Shown here: piece after piece, positions 9,436-18,897 of the stretch | Position numbering within the stretch: the first letter of the stretch is position 1 | Layout of the letters: every line of letters starts with the position of its first letter | NCBI GenBank assembly: GCA_947648495.1 | Contig: CANSOA010000003.1 | Location: 205,256 to 248,635, forward strand | Length of the DNA stretch: 43,380 bases | From: an uncultured Clostridium sp. | GTDB lineage: Bacteria > Bacillota > Clostridia > TANB77 > CAG-508 | Direction of reading: 5' to 3' | Translations under genes and position numbers: made by a program | Notes under the pieces: generated by a model | Database searches by the model: none | Seen by the model: only the letters and a program-made list of their open reading frames with translations | What the model was told of the DNA's origin: nothing

Positions 9436-10640
9436 TTTCCACACCCAATACTTTATTCTTTATTTACTCTTTTTGAGAATAAATCAATAATATATTATTA
9501 ATTTATTATTAACTTATCATTAAATTATTTTTAACTCTTATTCATTTAAATTGAATTACTCTAATAATTCTCTTTCTTTCTTATGTTCTATTCCGAATAT
9601 TTTGTTGTCTTTTTGCCAACCTGCATATTAAAGTTATGTTTACCTGTTTTGACTTTTCCTTATTTTCCCTATTGTCTGTATTTCCTATGGAGTTATGCTT
9701 AATTTATTTTTCTTTTTTCTTGTTCATAATTTTAAAGTAACTATTTTATGTATTTTCTTGTTTTTTGAATATTATTCTCTTTTCGCTTCTTTTCTATCTT
9801 AAAACTCTATAATTTTTTTGTCTCTCTACATTTTTTTTGTTAACATGAATTACATCTATAAATAATTTTTATTATGTTATTCTATCTTAATAATTTACTT
9901 TTCTAATCCTTATCTTACATAATTATTTCTATAATTCCATTATTAGTTTCATCTCTTATATTAATGTATTTTTATTTTTTTATAATTTTTGTGTAATTAT
10001 TTCTATAATATTCAACATAATCTAATACATCTTACTATTTTACCAACTATTCAATAAAATATTTAATTATATAATAAATGCTTTATTATATATAATTATC
10101 AAAATTAAATAAAAATGTAATTTTATATTATTTATTACTTAAATTATAATTATTTATAAAAAACTAATTTTTATTTTATATAACTTAATATATTCTATCC
10201 AATTTATTTCACTTAACTTTTGATTTTTTTATATCATTCTTTATTTTATACTTATTTTTATTATATATTAATATTTATAATAATTAAAATAAATATTTCA
10301 ATTATCAAATCTAAATATAAAATTTATTTAATAAAAAACATATATAATATATTTTTACAAAAATAACAAATAAGTTATATTAGTGTTTTTTATAAGAATA
10401 AAAGTTTTATTTAATAATTAATATTTTATATTATATATTTAAAATATAATTATTAAATAAAAATACAATATCAAATTATATAAAAAAACAAATATGTGAT
10501 TTCTGAATAAATTTTTATATCAAAATTATTCCCCAATATAACTCGGGAATTTTCTAAAATTAAAAAGAAAAATACTTTTTATTATAGTATTTTTCTTACC
10601 TATTTTCATTTAACTTCTTTCCAATTGTCATTTTCTCTTC
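9436..10640. repeat. Array unit 2
   Basis: TTTCCACA at 9436-9443. Palindrome TTGTC-TTTTT-GCCAA at 9605-9619, with one mismatch in the stem, then TTATGTTTAC and GTATTTCCTATGG (about 9679). Bases from about 10030 to 10500 contain almost no G or C. Confidence 0.7.
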
Positions 10641-11835
10641 TTTCCACAGTTTACTTTTTTAACATATTTCCTTTTATATTATCTTATCTTTAGATTTTCT
10701 CCAACTCTCAATCATTTCTCTTTTTACATTTTAACTTACTAAGTTATAAAATATATAATGCAATTCACTTTCTATTTCAATCTTTTCGCTTTTTAATATT
10801 TGTCTTTATGGCAATTTATTTTTTATATTTATGTTTACTATTCTGAGGTATATCTTATTTCCTCCTAATTTTCAATTTCCCATATTATTTTTCAATTTTA
10901 TATTATCATTTTTCTTTAGTATAATTTTATTGTAATTTGTTTATGTTATTTTTATCTTTTTGAAATTATTTTTTTTAATATTTTAAGATATAATATATTA
11001 TCTTTTTTTATATCTCTTTCTCTTATTATGATTTTTCTTAAATCGTCTTTCTACTTTTTCTTTTACATCCAACAGCTTAAATTTTTCAACAATCTCTCTT
11101 TTTTTATATACATTTATCTCTACATATTTTCTAATACCTAATTTATATGACCAAACTTAATTCCATTTCTTCATAATTTTCTTTCCATTACTTATTAAAA
11201 TTTTACAAAATCTTATATTTTTAATAAATATTAAATTACTATGAAATTTTATTATATTTACATTTAGGGTTTTTACCTTAACATATTTGTTATTATTAAA
11301 ATCTGTTAATTTTTTATTTTTTAGTTACTTTTTTATCATATAATTTTTTAAAAATATTAAATTTATATATAATTTAATATTTTATGCATTACTTATAATA
11401 AAATTTATAAATCTAAAAATTTTATTTAAGTAGTTGTTTTATTTTTAGTTATTTAAATTTATATAATTTTATAAAATTTATTGTATTAGATTTTTACTTA
11501 CTTGATTTTTTGTCTAATATTAATTTATAAAACTGGAAATATTATTTAATATTAATTTATAAACTTGAAGTATTATTTAATATATATTTTAACTATTCTA
11601 TATTAATATAAATCTATTTTTTATTTTTAAATTATTATTTTATACTAACTTTATAATATTTCATCTATTTTTTATATTTATTATTTTACTACTTATTTAT
11701 TTTCTATTCTGTTCAATAATATTCTTGTAATATTATTTTATAATTCTATTTTTTATTTTATTTTTCACTCTTTCTTACCTTGCTACAATCTGCTATTTAT
11801 AAGTTTATTTTTATAATTTATTTCTTCAGTTTTTC
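10641..11835. repeat. Array unit 3
   Basis: TTTCCACA at 10641-10648. Palindrome TTGTC-TTTAT-GGCAA at 10800-10814; the one change is a T/G wobble if it is read as RNA. TTATGTTTAC follows, then ATTTCCTCC and ATTTCCCAT (about 10855-10880). Confidence 0.7.
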
Positions 11836-13022
11836 TTTCCACACCAAAAAATCACCTAAATTATCTGTAATATATTATACACTTTTTTACATCTTTTGTT
11901 TAAAAACATTTCTTAATTCTATTCATTTGTCTTTATAAAATTTTTTAATTCTTGTGTGAAAATTATTCCTTTATATTTATTTTACTCAATTATTTTATTT
12001 CTATTGTCATAAAGACAATTTTATATTTCTGTTTATGTTTACTTTGTTCAAATATTTCAAAATTTTTTATTATCCTTATTTCCCATAGTCTAAAAGCAAT
12101 TCTTTTTTATTTTCTATTACATCATAATTATTCTGTCTTTAATTTATGTACTATTCATATTTTTTTACTCTTTCATCTTTTTCTACAAAATCCATTCTTA
12201 CCTTTAAGTCATTTTTGTACTTTCCTTCTATTTTTTCTTTTACGTAATATTTACTTTGTTTCATACATTTACATTTTCACATTGTTTGTTTTGTTATTTA
12301 TATTTCGCCTTTTATCCTTTCCTATTATTTTGCTTTCTTAGAGCTTGCCTTATAATATAGGTATTATTCTATTGCATTATTCATTCTTTTTATTACTAAC
12401 TTTTTATATTTTATACAATTATTAAAACTTACCTCTATTATTCTCAAGTTTAATTTTCTTTATTTTATTATTTCTATCTTAATTATAATTTTTATTTTTT
12501 ATATTTATTCATTGGATATAACTTGCTTTTTTATTTAAATACTATTTTATTATATAATATTTAATTTTTTATTAACTCATATCTATACAATTAATTTATA
12601 ATATATTCATTATCTAATATTATTTTTTAACTTCTTATCTATATTGCAATAATATTTACTAATTATATATATATTAACTTTTATTATTTATAAACCATTT
12701 ATAAATATGTAATTTTAAATTATATTATAATATATTAAATCCTTGCATTATTCTTCTTATCTTATTTTCTATAATTTTTACTAAATTTCAGATTTATTAA
12801 TTTTTAAAAATAAATTTCAAATCCATTATTTATTAATATTAATATTAATATTAATATTAATATAATAATTATATTTAATATTAAATATTAAATATTTTAT
12901 TTTTTATTTTTTATATTTGATATAAATATTTAAAATTTTATTTTTCATTTCATCTTTCTTACCGTTAACTTTATCCTGACTAACTTCCCCAATTTTAATA
13001 TCTTTATTCTTTAATATTATAC
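11836..13022. repeat. Array unit 4
   Basis: TTTCCACA at 11836-11843. Perfect palindrome TTGTC-ATAAA-GACAA at 12004-12018, then TTATGTTTAC and TTATTTCCCATAG (about 12077). Contains a (TAATAT)n microsatellite near 12835-12862. Confidence 0.7.
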
Positions 13023-14234
13023 TTTCCACAACTAATTTATATAATCTATTAATCTTTCCAAAGTAAAATTTCCTCTACTTTATTCCTTAACTTTTCTTGT
13101 TATTTTACTTTTTACTCCTATACTTTTTTGTTCTTATCTACTTATCATTAATTTTACTAATTGCTTTAAAGTATTATTTTAATTTCATATTACTAATACA
13201 TTGTCTTTTAGACAATGTATTTTTCAACATTATGTATATTGTGTTTTCTTAAAATTATTTTCTTCTTTATTCTTATTTCCTATAATAATTTATCTATTCT
13301 ATATATCAATTTCCTTTCTTATAATTTATTGCTTTCTTTTTTATGTTATTCTATATTTTTTCCTCTTTTATAATTCTTTTTATCAACCTTCTTTTATTTT
13401 TTATCTTTCTGTTCTATTTCTTACCTTTCTTTTCACTTCTCTGCTTTTTATCTTCCACAACTTATATTTTTTTATACTCTTTTATAATTATGAATCTTTT
13501 AAACTTACTTCATTAACTTTATTCTAACTATAATTGCTTCCATTATTCTCTTATTTGTGTATCATACCAATTATTTATTATAAAAAACCATATTGCATTA
13601 TACTTCTTTTTTTCTTAAATCTTAATTTAATTATTCTCTAATATAAATTATTATTAAAATAATAATTTTTTATTTGTTTTCTCATTTTATTGTATTATTT
13701 ATCCTTCAATTGAATAAAACAAAATTCTATTTAATTATTTAATATATAAAATTTTATTTTTTATAATTTATTTAAAATGTATAAATTTTTATTTTTTATT
13801 TTAATAAAATAATTTTTACGTTTTAAATTTTATTAATTTATATCTTTAATATATTTTTATTTTTATATTATATTTTATTTTAATTTTATTTTAATTTTAT
13901 TTATGATTTTTAATTACAAAATTCTATAAATAAAAAAACAATTTTTATTTATAATTATTCTTATTTGCTTATAATTTTTTCTTATTAATATATAATCTTA
14001 TCTTTTATCTTAATTACCTACTTTTATTTCAAAATTATATTTATATTTTTTTATTAATTAATTTATTTATTTATCTATTATTCAATAATACATTCTTATT
14101 TTTTACTATTTTTAATTATTTTTACTTTTTCACACTCTTAATCTAATTAAAATTTTCTTTTTTCATATCTTCTTTTATTTTATTTCTCCTTAGCTATCTC
14201 TTTATTTTATCACTTAATTTATACTCTATTCATA
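13023..14234. repeat. Array unit 5
   Basis: TTTCCACA at 13023-13030. Palindrome TTGTC-TTTTA-GACAA at 13201-13215, extended to an 8-bp stem (ACATTGTC/GACAATGT, 13198-13218). TTATGTATA and TTATTTCCTAT (about 13273) follow. Confidence 0.7.
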
Positions 14235-15148
14235 TTTCCACACCTTCAAATTTTAATTTTTTTATCTATCTTTTTCCCTTATTTCTAACTTTCTTTTCTA
14301 TTTCTTAACCATTCTATTTACTTTATCTTTCTCTTTTCTTTTTCTCCCTTTTTTAACTTTATTTTCTTTTACTTTTATTTTATCTTATTTTTTCGCTTCT
14401 TATTGTCTTTTAGACAATCTTATTTTTGTATTTATGTATACTTTTGCGATTTTTATTATTTTATATCTTATCTTTTATTTCCCATGCTTTTTATGCCATA
14501 TTATCTATTATATTTTTTCTCTATAATATTCTTGTAATCACTTTATGTTGTATGGTCTTTTTTTACAATTTTCTTCTTTTATATAGTTTTTTATATTCTA
14601 AATTGACCCATTCCTTTACTTAACAATTTTTTCTTTTCTCTATCTTCTTCATTTTTCACCTAATTTTATAACTTCTATTACCATGCTTTTTTCTCCTTAC
14701 CTCTTGTCTACTTTCACCTTGTAATCTCATGTATTTTTAATTTTTTTATTATTTATTCATGATTTTTTTATTTATCTAAACTCTATACTCTTAATCACTT
14801 TTATAATTATTAACCTACAAAAAAATTACATTGCTATAAATTAAAAATAATATAATAAAACGTAACTTATTCTAAATATTTATAAATTATTAAATATTTT
14901 ATAAAAATAAAATAACCTATAAAAATAATTAAATAATAAATTTTAATTTATAAATATCAAATATTGATAATTATTTTTAAATTATATTATATTTATTTTT
15001 TTAATAATTATTTTATTAAATAATAAATTTATAAAAAGTTATAATTATATTAAAATTAATTTTTTGCAAATTAATATATTTTTAAATTTTAATCAAATAT
15101 AAAAAAGTAGAATAAAAATTCAATAAAAAAGAAGATATAAAAATAAGT
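14235..15148. repeat. Array unit 6 (shorter at its right end)
   Basis: TTTCCACA at 14235-14242. Palindrome TTGTC-TTTTA-GACAA at 14403-14417, then TTATGTATAC, TTTATTTCCCATGC and TATAATATTC. The A+T-only second half is cut short by the terminator of the tRNA-Ser operon, so the unit is about 0.9 kb. Confidence 0.7.
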
Positions 15149-15176
15149 AAAAAAAATCCTCCAATAAATTGGAAGA
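15149..15176 (-). terminator. Intrinsic terminator of the tRNA-Ser operon
   Basis: On the minus strand TCTTCCAA pairs with TTGGAGGA (one wobble) around a four-base loop, followed by a run of T. It lies 27 bp downstream of the second tRNA. Confidence 0.7.
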
Positions 15177-15202
15177 CTTTTGTTACAAAAATAAACTTAT
15201 TC

Positions 15203-15293
15203 TGGCGGAGATGAGAAGATTCGAACTTCCGCGGCCCTTACGAACCCTACAGGTTTAGCAAACCCGCCCCTTCAGCCTCTTGGGTACATCTCC
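15203..15293 (-). tRNA. tRNA-Ser (anticodon GCT)
   Basis: 91 nt with a CCA end encoded in the DNA. GGAGATG pairs with CATCTCC in the acceptor stem, there is a long variable arm typical of serine tRNA, and the anticodon loop TTGCTAA is flanked by CGGGT/ACCTG. The T-arm has GTTCGAATC. Reads AGC and AGU. Confidence 0.95.
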
Positions 15294-15311
15294 ATATTCT
15301 TTATAAAAAAA

Positions 15312-15403
<92 letters not shown>

Positions 15404-15433
15404 GTTTTGTTGTCTTTAAATACAACATATATA

Positions 15434-15462
15434 TATTAACACATTTTATAGCATTTTGTCAA
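15434..15462 (-). promoter_or_regulatory. Promoter of the tRNA-Ser operon
   Basis: On the minus strand TTGACA (15462-15457), 17-bp spacer, TTAATA (15439-15434). About 30 bp before the tRNA-Ser(TGA) 5' end. The rest of the 15404-15751 gap shows no gene or other feature that I can support. Confidence 0.65.
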
Positions 15463-15751
15463 TATGTTTTTTCTATTATTCTTTATTTTCTCTCATATAT
15501 TATAATAATATTCAGAAAACCACTAAAGAATCGCTTATTAGGAACTCTTTCGTTTAGAATTAATAACCTTATAAAAAAATACATAACTGTAATTCCACAT
15601 TTTTCACCATACAAAAAAACTCAAATCTTCCAATTCCTTATTGGTAGTTCTATTTACTCTAGCCATGCAAAAAATGCCACGCCACAGCCTTCTATTAAAA
15701 TATAATATATCAACTATTTTAAATTATAATTCTCCATTTTTCTTCTTATTT

Positions 15752-15780
15752 AAAAAAAACCACTTCAAAGTGGTTTTTTT
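15752..15780. terminator. Terminator of the parA-parB-DUF4446 operon
   Basis: AAAAAAACCACTT and AGTGGTTTTTTT form a symmetric hairpin with a three-base loop. A and T runs on both sides could let it work in both directions. It touches the stop codon of the DUF4446 gene. Confidence 0.85.
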
Positions 15781-16293
15781 CTATTTTCTATTTTTTGCCA
15801 TAAAGTTTTTTGTCTGTTCTGCAATTTCTATCGCATACTCCTCCTCTTGCGACAATTGATAACTCGATTGTTTACCTTTAATCGGCTTTGCATAAATATT
15901 AGACGACTCTGAACCATAAATTCCATTAAACACAACTCCATTATCATTTCCATCCAACAACGCAATTGCAAAACTCAAGTCGCTCCCAACATCCTTAAAT
16001 GCATTATACCTTACCAATCCAACTTTTTGAATACACGAAGCAATATCCGCATCTAACTTCGTATAATAATTCTTTATCTCCGAATTATCCTTCTTTATGC
16101 TATTCACCTCTGCAACATAATCCCTTAGCAACTCGTCCACATTATTGCCTTTCCCCAGTTTTCTCATAAAAGAAATATATCTTTTATGTATAAACAAAAT
16201 CAAAATCGTCTCCACAATCACCACAGCCAACAACACAATCAACAAAATCATAATAACATTTGAATTTGCCATCATATCAAAACTATTCTCCAT
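15781..16293 (-). CDS. DUF4446 family membrane protein
   Basis: 170 residues. A hydrophobic segment at about residues 11-34 anchors the protein. A short coiled-coil-prone stretch follows (YVAEVNSIKKDNSEIKNYY), then the conserved LVRYNAFKDVGSDLSFAIALLDGNDNGVVFNGIYG block and a C-terminal QEEEYAIEIAEQ that mark DUF4446. Family members are commonly found right after parB in Clostridia. It starts 14 bp after the parB stop, so it is the last gene of the parA-parB operon. The function is unknown; by position it may act at the membrane in segregation or cell-envelope work, but this is only context. Confidence 0.85.
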   Translation of the reverse strand: MENSFDMMANSNVIMILLIVLLAVVIVETILILFIHKRYISFMRKLGKGNNVDELLRDYVAEVNSIKKDNSEIKNYYTKLDADIASCIQKVGLVRYNAFKDVGSDLSFAIALLDGNDNGVVFNGIYGSESSNIYAKPIKGKQSSYQLSQEEEYAIEIAEQTKNFMAKNRK

Positions 16294-16307
16294 TTTACCC
16301 CACCTTC

Positions 16308-17156
16308 TTATTTGATTAAATCTAAAATTCTCTCCAAATCATCATTTGAATTATATTGAATAATAATTTTTCCCTTCTTCACGCCAGCATCTAACTTTAC
16401 CTTTGTCCCAAAAAATCCCTGAAATTGATTTTCAATATCTTGATAAATTGGAATATATTTATCCTCTCTTTTCGCCACTTTCTTCCTTATTCTTACCTTC
16501 TTCTCAGCTTCTCGCACAGAATCTCCTGATTCAATAACATACAAAGCCATTTGATATTGCGTATCTGGGTCCTCCACAGACATCAGTGATTTGCAATGTC
16601 CCTCTGTTAGCTTGCCCTCTAAAGCCAAATTTAATACTCGTTCATCCAAATTTAATATGCGAACCGTATTAGCAACACTACTTCTACTTTTTCCCAATAT
16701 TTCAGCCACTTTTGCTTGTGTCAAATCATACTCATCCATCAACAACTTAATTCCACGAGCCTTTTCAATCGGATTCAAATCCTCTCTTTGAATATTTTCA
16801 ATCAAAGAAATTTCCTTATTTCTTTTCTCATCATCCTCTCGAATAATAACTGGCATTTCCGTCAAACCCGCTTTTTTAGAAGCTCTCCAACGTCTTTCCC
16901 CAGCAATAATTTCATAATATTTGTTCTTTTTTGAAACAATAATTGGCTGAATTACGCCATATTCCTTAATCGAACTTGCCAAATCCTCAAGCGACTCATC
17001 ATCAAAAATCTTTCTCGCTTGATTTACATTTGGCTCAATTTCATTAATATTCAACTTAACAATTCCGTCATTTCCTACAACTTCCTGTATTTCTTCCTCA
17101 ACTGGCATAGAAAATAAAGCTTCCAAACCTTTACCTAACCCTGTTTTTTTAGCCAT
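16308..17156 (-). CDS. parB: Chromosome partitioning protein ParB (Spo0J/Noc family)
   Basis: 282 residues. After a typical N-terminus (KTGLGKGLEALF) come the ParB/Srx CTP-binding domain with ISLIENIQRED preceded by EIIAGERRWRASKKAG, then a helix-turn-helix (LTQAKVAEILGKSRSSVANTVRIL, ends at about residue 170) that contacts parS, and a C-terminal dimer domain. It spreads from parS as a CTP-gated clamp and loads condensin. The gene starts 23 bp after parA behind a G-rich ribosome site. Pairing with a Soj-type ParA in the rsmG neighbourhood favours Spo0J over Noc. Confidence 0.95.
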   Translation of the reverse strand: MAKKTGLGKGLEALFSMPVEEEIQEVVGNDGIVKLNINEIEPNVNQARKIFDDESLEDLASSIKEYGVIQPIIVSKKNKYYEIIAGERRWRASKKAGLTEMPVIIREDDEKRNKEISLIENIQREDLNPIEKARGIKLLMDEYDLTQAKVAEILGKSRSSVANTVRILNLDERVLNLALEGKLTEGHCKSLMSVEDPDTQYQMALYVIESGDSVREAEKKVRIRKKVAKREDKYIPIYQDIENQFQGFFGTKVKLDAGVKKGKIIIQYNSNDDLERILDLIK

Positions 17157-17179
17157 TTTTATATCCCCCCATTTTCTAA

Positions 17180-17974
17180 TTATGACTGTATCTCCTGCAT
17201 TCTTTCACTCTCAGCCTTCAATACTTCTTTCGTCAACTTTTCATAACACCTTGCACCTTTTGATTTATCATCATACAAAATAATTGGCATACCATAACTT
17301 GGTGCTTCACTTAACTTAATATTTCTAGGAATTACCGTTTTATACACCTTGTCCCCAAAATATTTCTTAACTTCTTTCACAACTTGATTTGACAAATTCG
17401 TCCTACTATCATACATTGTAAGCACCGCACCCTCAATTTCAAAATCTTTATTCAAATGCTTTTTTACCAAATTGATTGTATTCAAAAGTTGTCCCAAACC
17501 TTCCAAAGCAAAATATTCACACTGCACAGGAATTAAAACCGAATCCGAAGCCGTAAATGCATTCAAAGTCACCAATCCAAGCGATGGCGGACAATCTATC
17601 ATAATAAAATCAAATTCTTCCTTTACCTCATCCAAAGCATTTTTCATTCTCTGCTCTCTTGACATTTGATTCACCAATTCCACCTCAGCTCCAGCCAAAT
17701 TCATATTAGCGGGACATATTTTCAAAGTTTTAATACAAGTATCCTGCAATGTTTGTTTTATGTCAACTTCATTAATTAATACATCATATAAAGAATATTC
17801 CGCATCTTTCTCAATTCCCAAGCCACTTGTCGCATTTCCCTGCGGATCGCAATCAATCAACATAACTTTTTTGCCTTTTTTGGCCAAGATAGAACTCACA
17901 TTGACTGTAGTTGTAGTCTTTCCAACGCCTCCTTTTTGATTTGCTATCGATATAATTCTGCTCAAATTCCTCAC
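17180..17974 (-). CDS. parA: ParA/Soj chromosome partitioning ATPase
   Basis: 264 residues. The deviant Walker A motif KGGVGKTTTTVN is at about residues 14-25, DCDPQGNATSGLG at 42-54, and the Walker B region DFIMIDCPPSLG near 120-131. It binds DNA non-specifically in its ATP form and works with ParB to separate origins; in Bacillus Soj also regulates DnaA. There is no N-terminal helix-turn-helix, as expected for a chromosomal ParA. First gene of its operon, with its own promoter at 17990-18018. Confidence 0.95.
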   Translation of the reverse strand: MRNLSRIISIANQKGGVGKTTTTVNVSSILAKKGKKVMLIDCDPQGNATSGLGIEKDAEYSLYDVLINEVDIKQTLQDTCIKTLKICPANMNLAGAEVELVNQMSREQRMKNALDEVKEEFDFIMIDCPPSLGLVTLNAFTASDSVLIPVQCEYFALEGLGQLLNTINLVKKHLNKDFEIEGAVLTMYDSRTNLSNQVVKEVKKYFGDKVYKTVIPRNIKLSEAPSYGMPIILYDDKSKGARCYEKLTKEVLKAESERMQEIQS

Positions 17975-17989
17975 TCCTTTTTCTTACCT

Positions 17990-18018
17990 ATTATATAAAA
18001 ATTTTCGGAATACGTCAA
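17990..18018 (-). promoter_or_regulatory. Strong SigA-type promoter of parA-parB-DUF4446
   Basis: On the minus strand TTGACG (18018-18013), a 17-bp spacer and a perfect TATAAT (17995-17990), 15 bp before the parA start, followed by AAAGGAG. Confidence 0.8.
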
Positions 18019-18064
18019 TAAAATTTGAGCATTTTTTCATATAATTTTCCTATTTAACAAATAC

Positions 18065-18092
18065 CAAAAAAAGCAGGCGATTGATAATCGCC
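18065..18092 (-). terminator. Terminator between rsmG and parA
   Basis: On the minus strand GGCGATT and AATCGCC pair around a three-base loop and are followed by TGCTTTTTTT. This separates the mnmE-mnmG-rsmG unit from the par operon. Confidence 0.8.
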
Positions 18093-18100
18093 CCTACACT

Positions 18101-18820
18101 CTATTTAATTGGTTCTTTAGCAGGTTTTCCTTGTCCTCTTGGATATTTTTTATCCGTCTTTTCTACCTTTCTTATCAAAATTATATTTCTCTCAAATTCG
18201 TTACTAATATGAAATTTTCTAATCTCTTCAATCCTTCCCCCTAACAATTTTATAGCCTTTTCTGCCTCCTTCAATTCTTGTTCAATATTCGGTCCCTTCA
18301 TGCAAATTGCCATTCCTCCAACTTTCAAAAATGGCACCATATATTCTGTAATTGTCGCCAAATTAGACACCGCCCTAGTTGTTACCACATCAAAACTTTC
18401 ACGATATTTCAAATCCTTTGCCAATTCCTCCGCACGAATATGTAACGCCTCAATTTTTTTCAAATTTAATTTATCAATCACATCTTGCAAAACTCTAACC
18501 TTTTTATTCACCGAATCAATCAACGTAAATTCTATCTCTGGATGACAAATTTTTAACGGAATTCCCGGAAAACCTGCACCAGTTCCAATATCTAAAACGG
18601 AATTTGCTTCCTTCAAAAAAAAGTTTAACATTAGCGAATCCACAAAATGTTTCACGATAAACTCTTTCTCTTCCTTAATTGCCGTCACATTAATTTTTTC
18701 ATTCCATTCCAAAATTAAATTCATATATTTATATAATTTTTCGCTATCCTCTTCGCTGTATGCAATATAATTTTTTTTACATTCCTGTTGAAATATATCC
18801 TTAAATTCTTGTAAATTCAT
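18101..18820 (-). CDS. rsmG: 16S rRNA (guanine(527)-N7)-methyltransferase RsmG
   Basis: 239 residues. SVLDIGTGAGFPGIPLKI near residues 74-91 is the SAM-binding motif, and NLILEWNEKINVTAI near the N-terminus and VTTRAVSNLATITEY are RsmG signatures. It methylates G527 of 16S rRNA; loss gives low-level streptomycin resistance in known bacteria. ATG behind AAAGGAG. It follows mnmG by 77 bp in the usual mnmE-mnmG-rsmG order. Confidence 0.95.
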   Translation of the reverse strand: MNLQEFKDIFQQECKKNYIAYSEEDSEKLYKYMNLILEWNEKINVTAIKEEKEFIVKHFVDSLMLNFFLKEANSVLDIGTGAGFPGIPLKICHPEIEFTLIDSVNKKVRVLQDVIDKLNLKKIEALHIRAEELAKDLKYRESFDVVTTRAVSNLATITEYMVPFLKVGGMAICMKGPNIEQELKEAEKAIKLLGGRIEEIRKFHISNEFERNIILIRKVEKTDKKYPRGQGKPAKEPIK

Positions 18821-18897
18821 GTTTTCTCCTTTTTGAGTTTTATTATATCATTTATCTATTATTTAGATTAGGTCGATATTAGCTTCGCCCCCCACAA

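Larger units (their letters stand above)
8251..15148. repeat. Gene-free array of six diverged tandem units of about 1.2 kb
   Basis: No reading frame here looks like a protein: the few open stretches are pyrimidine-derived Phe/Leu/Ser/Tyr strings. The DNA alternates between a T/C-rich half (plus strand) and an almost pure A+T half, six times. The palindrome TTGTC-N5-GACAA recurs at 8401, 9605, 10800, 12004, 13201 and 14403, that is every 1195-1204 bp. TTTCCACA recurs at 8253, 9436, 10641, 11836, 13023 and 14235. After each palindrome come further matching blocks: TTATGTTTAC-like at about +25, TTATTTCCCAT-like at about +75 and TATAAT-like at about +125. The rest has diverged beyond easy alignment. 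It lies between a strong terminator and a tRNA operon. Function unknown. Confidence 0.8.

Noticed and set aside
8401..14417. Array palindromes as ordinary intrinsic terminators
   Set aside because: Arms are only 5-8 bp and AT-rich, no gene precedes them, and the T-rich surroundings make a following T run meaningless.
11952..14623. Open frames of 65-129 codons on the plus strand inside the array (11952-12341, 13201-13527, 14426-14623)
   Set aside because: They are Phe/Leu/Ile/Tyr/Ser strings from T/C-rich DNA, have no ribosome site, and do not match one another in frame although the units are homologous.
8251..15148. CRISPR array
   Set aside because: Units are 1.2 kb and diverged, with no short exact repeats or uniform spacers and no cas genes nearby.
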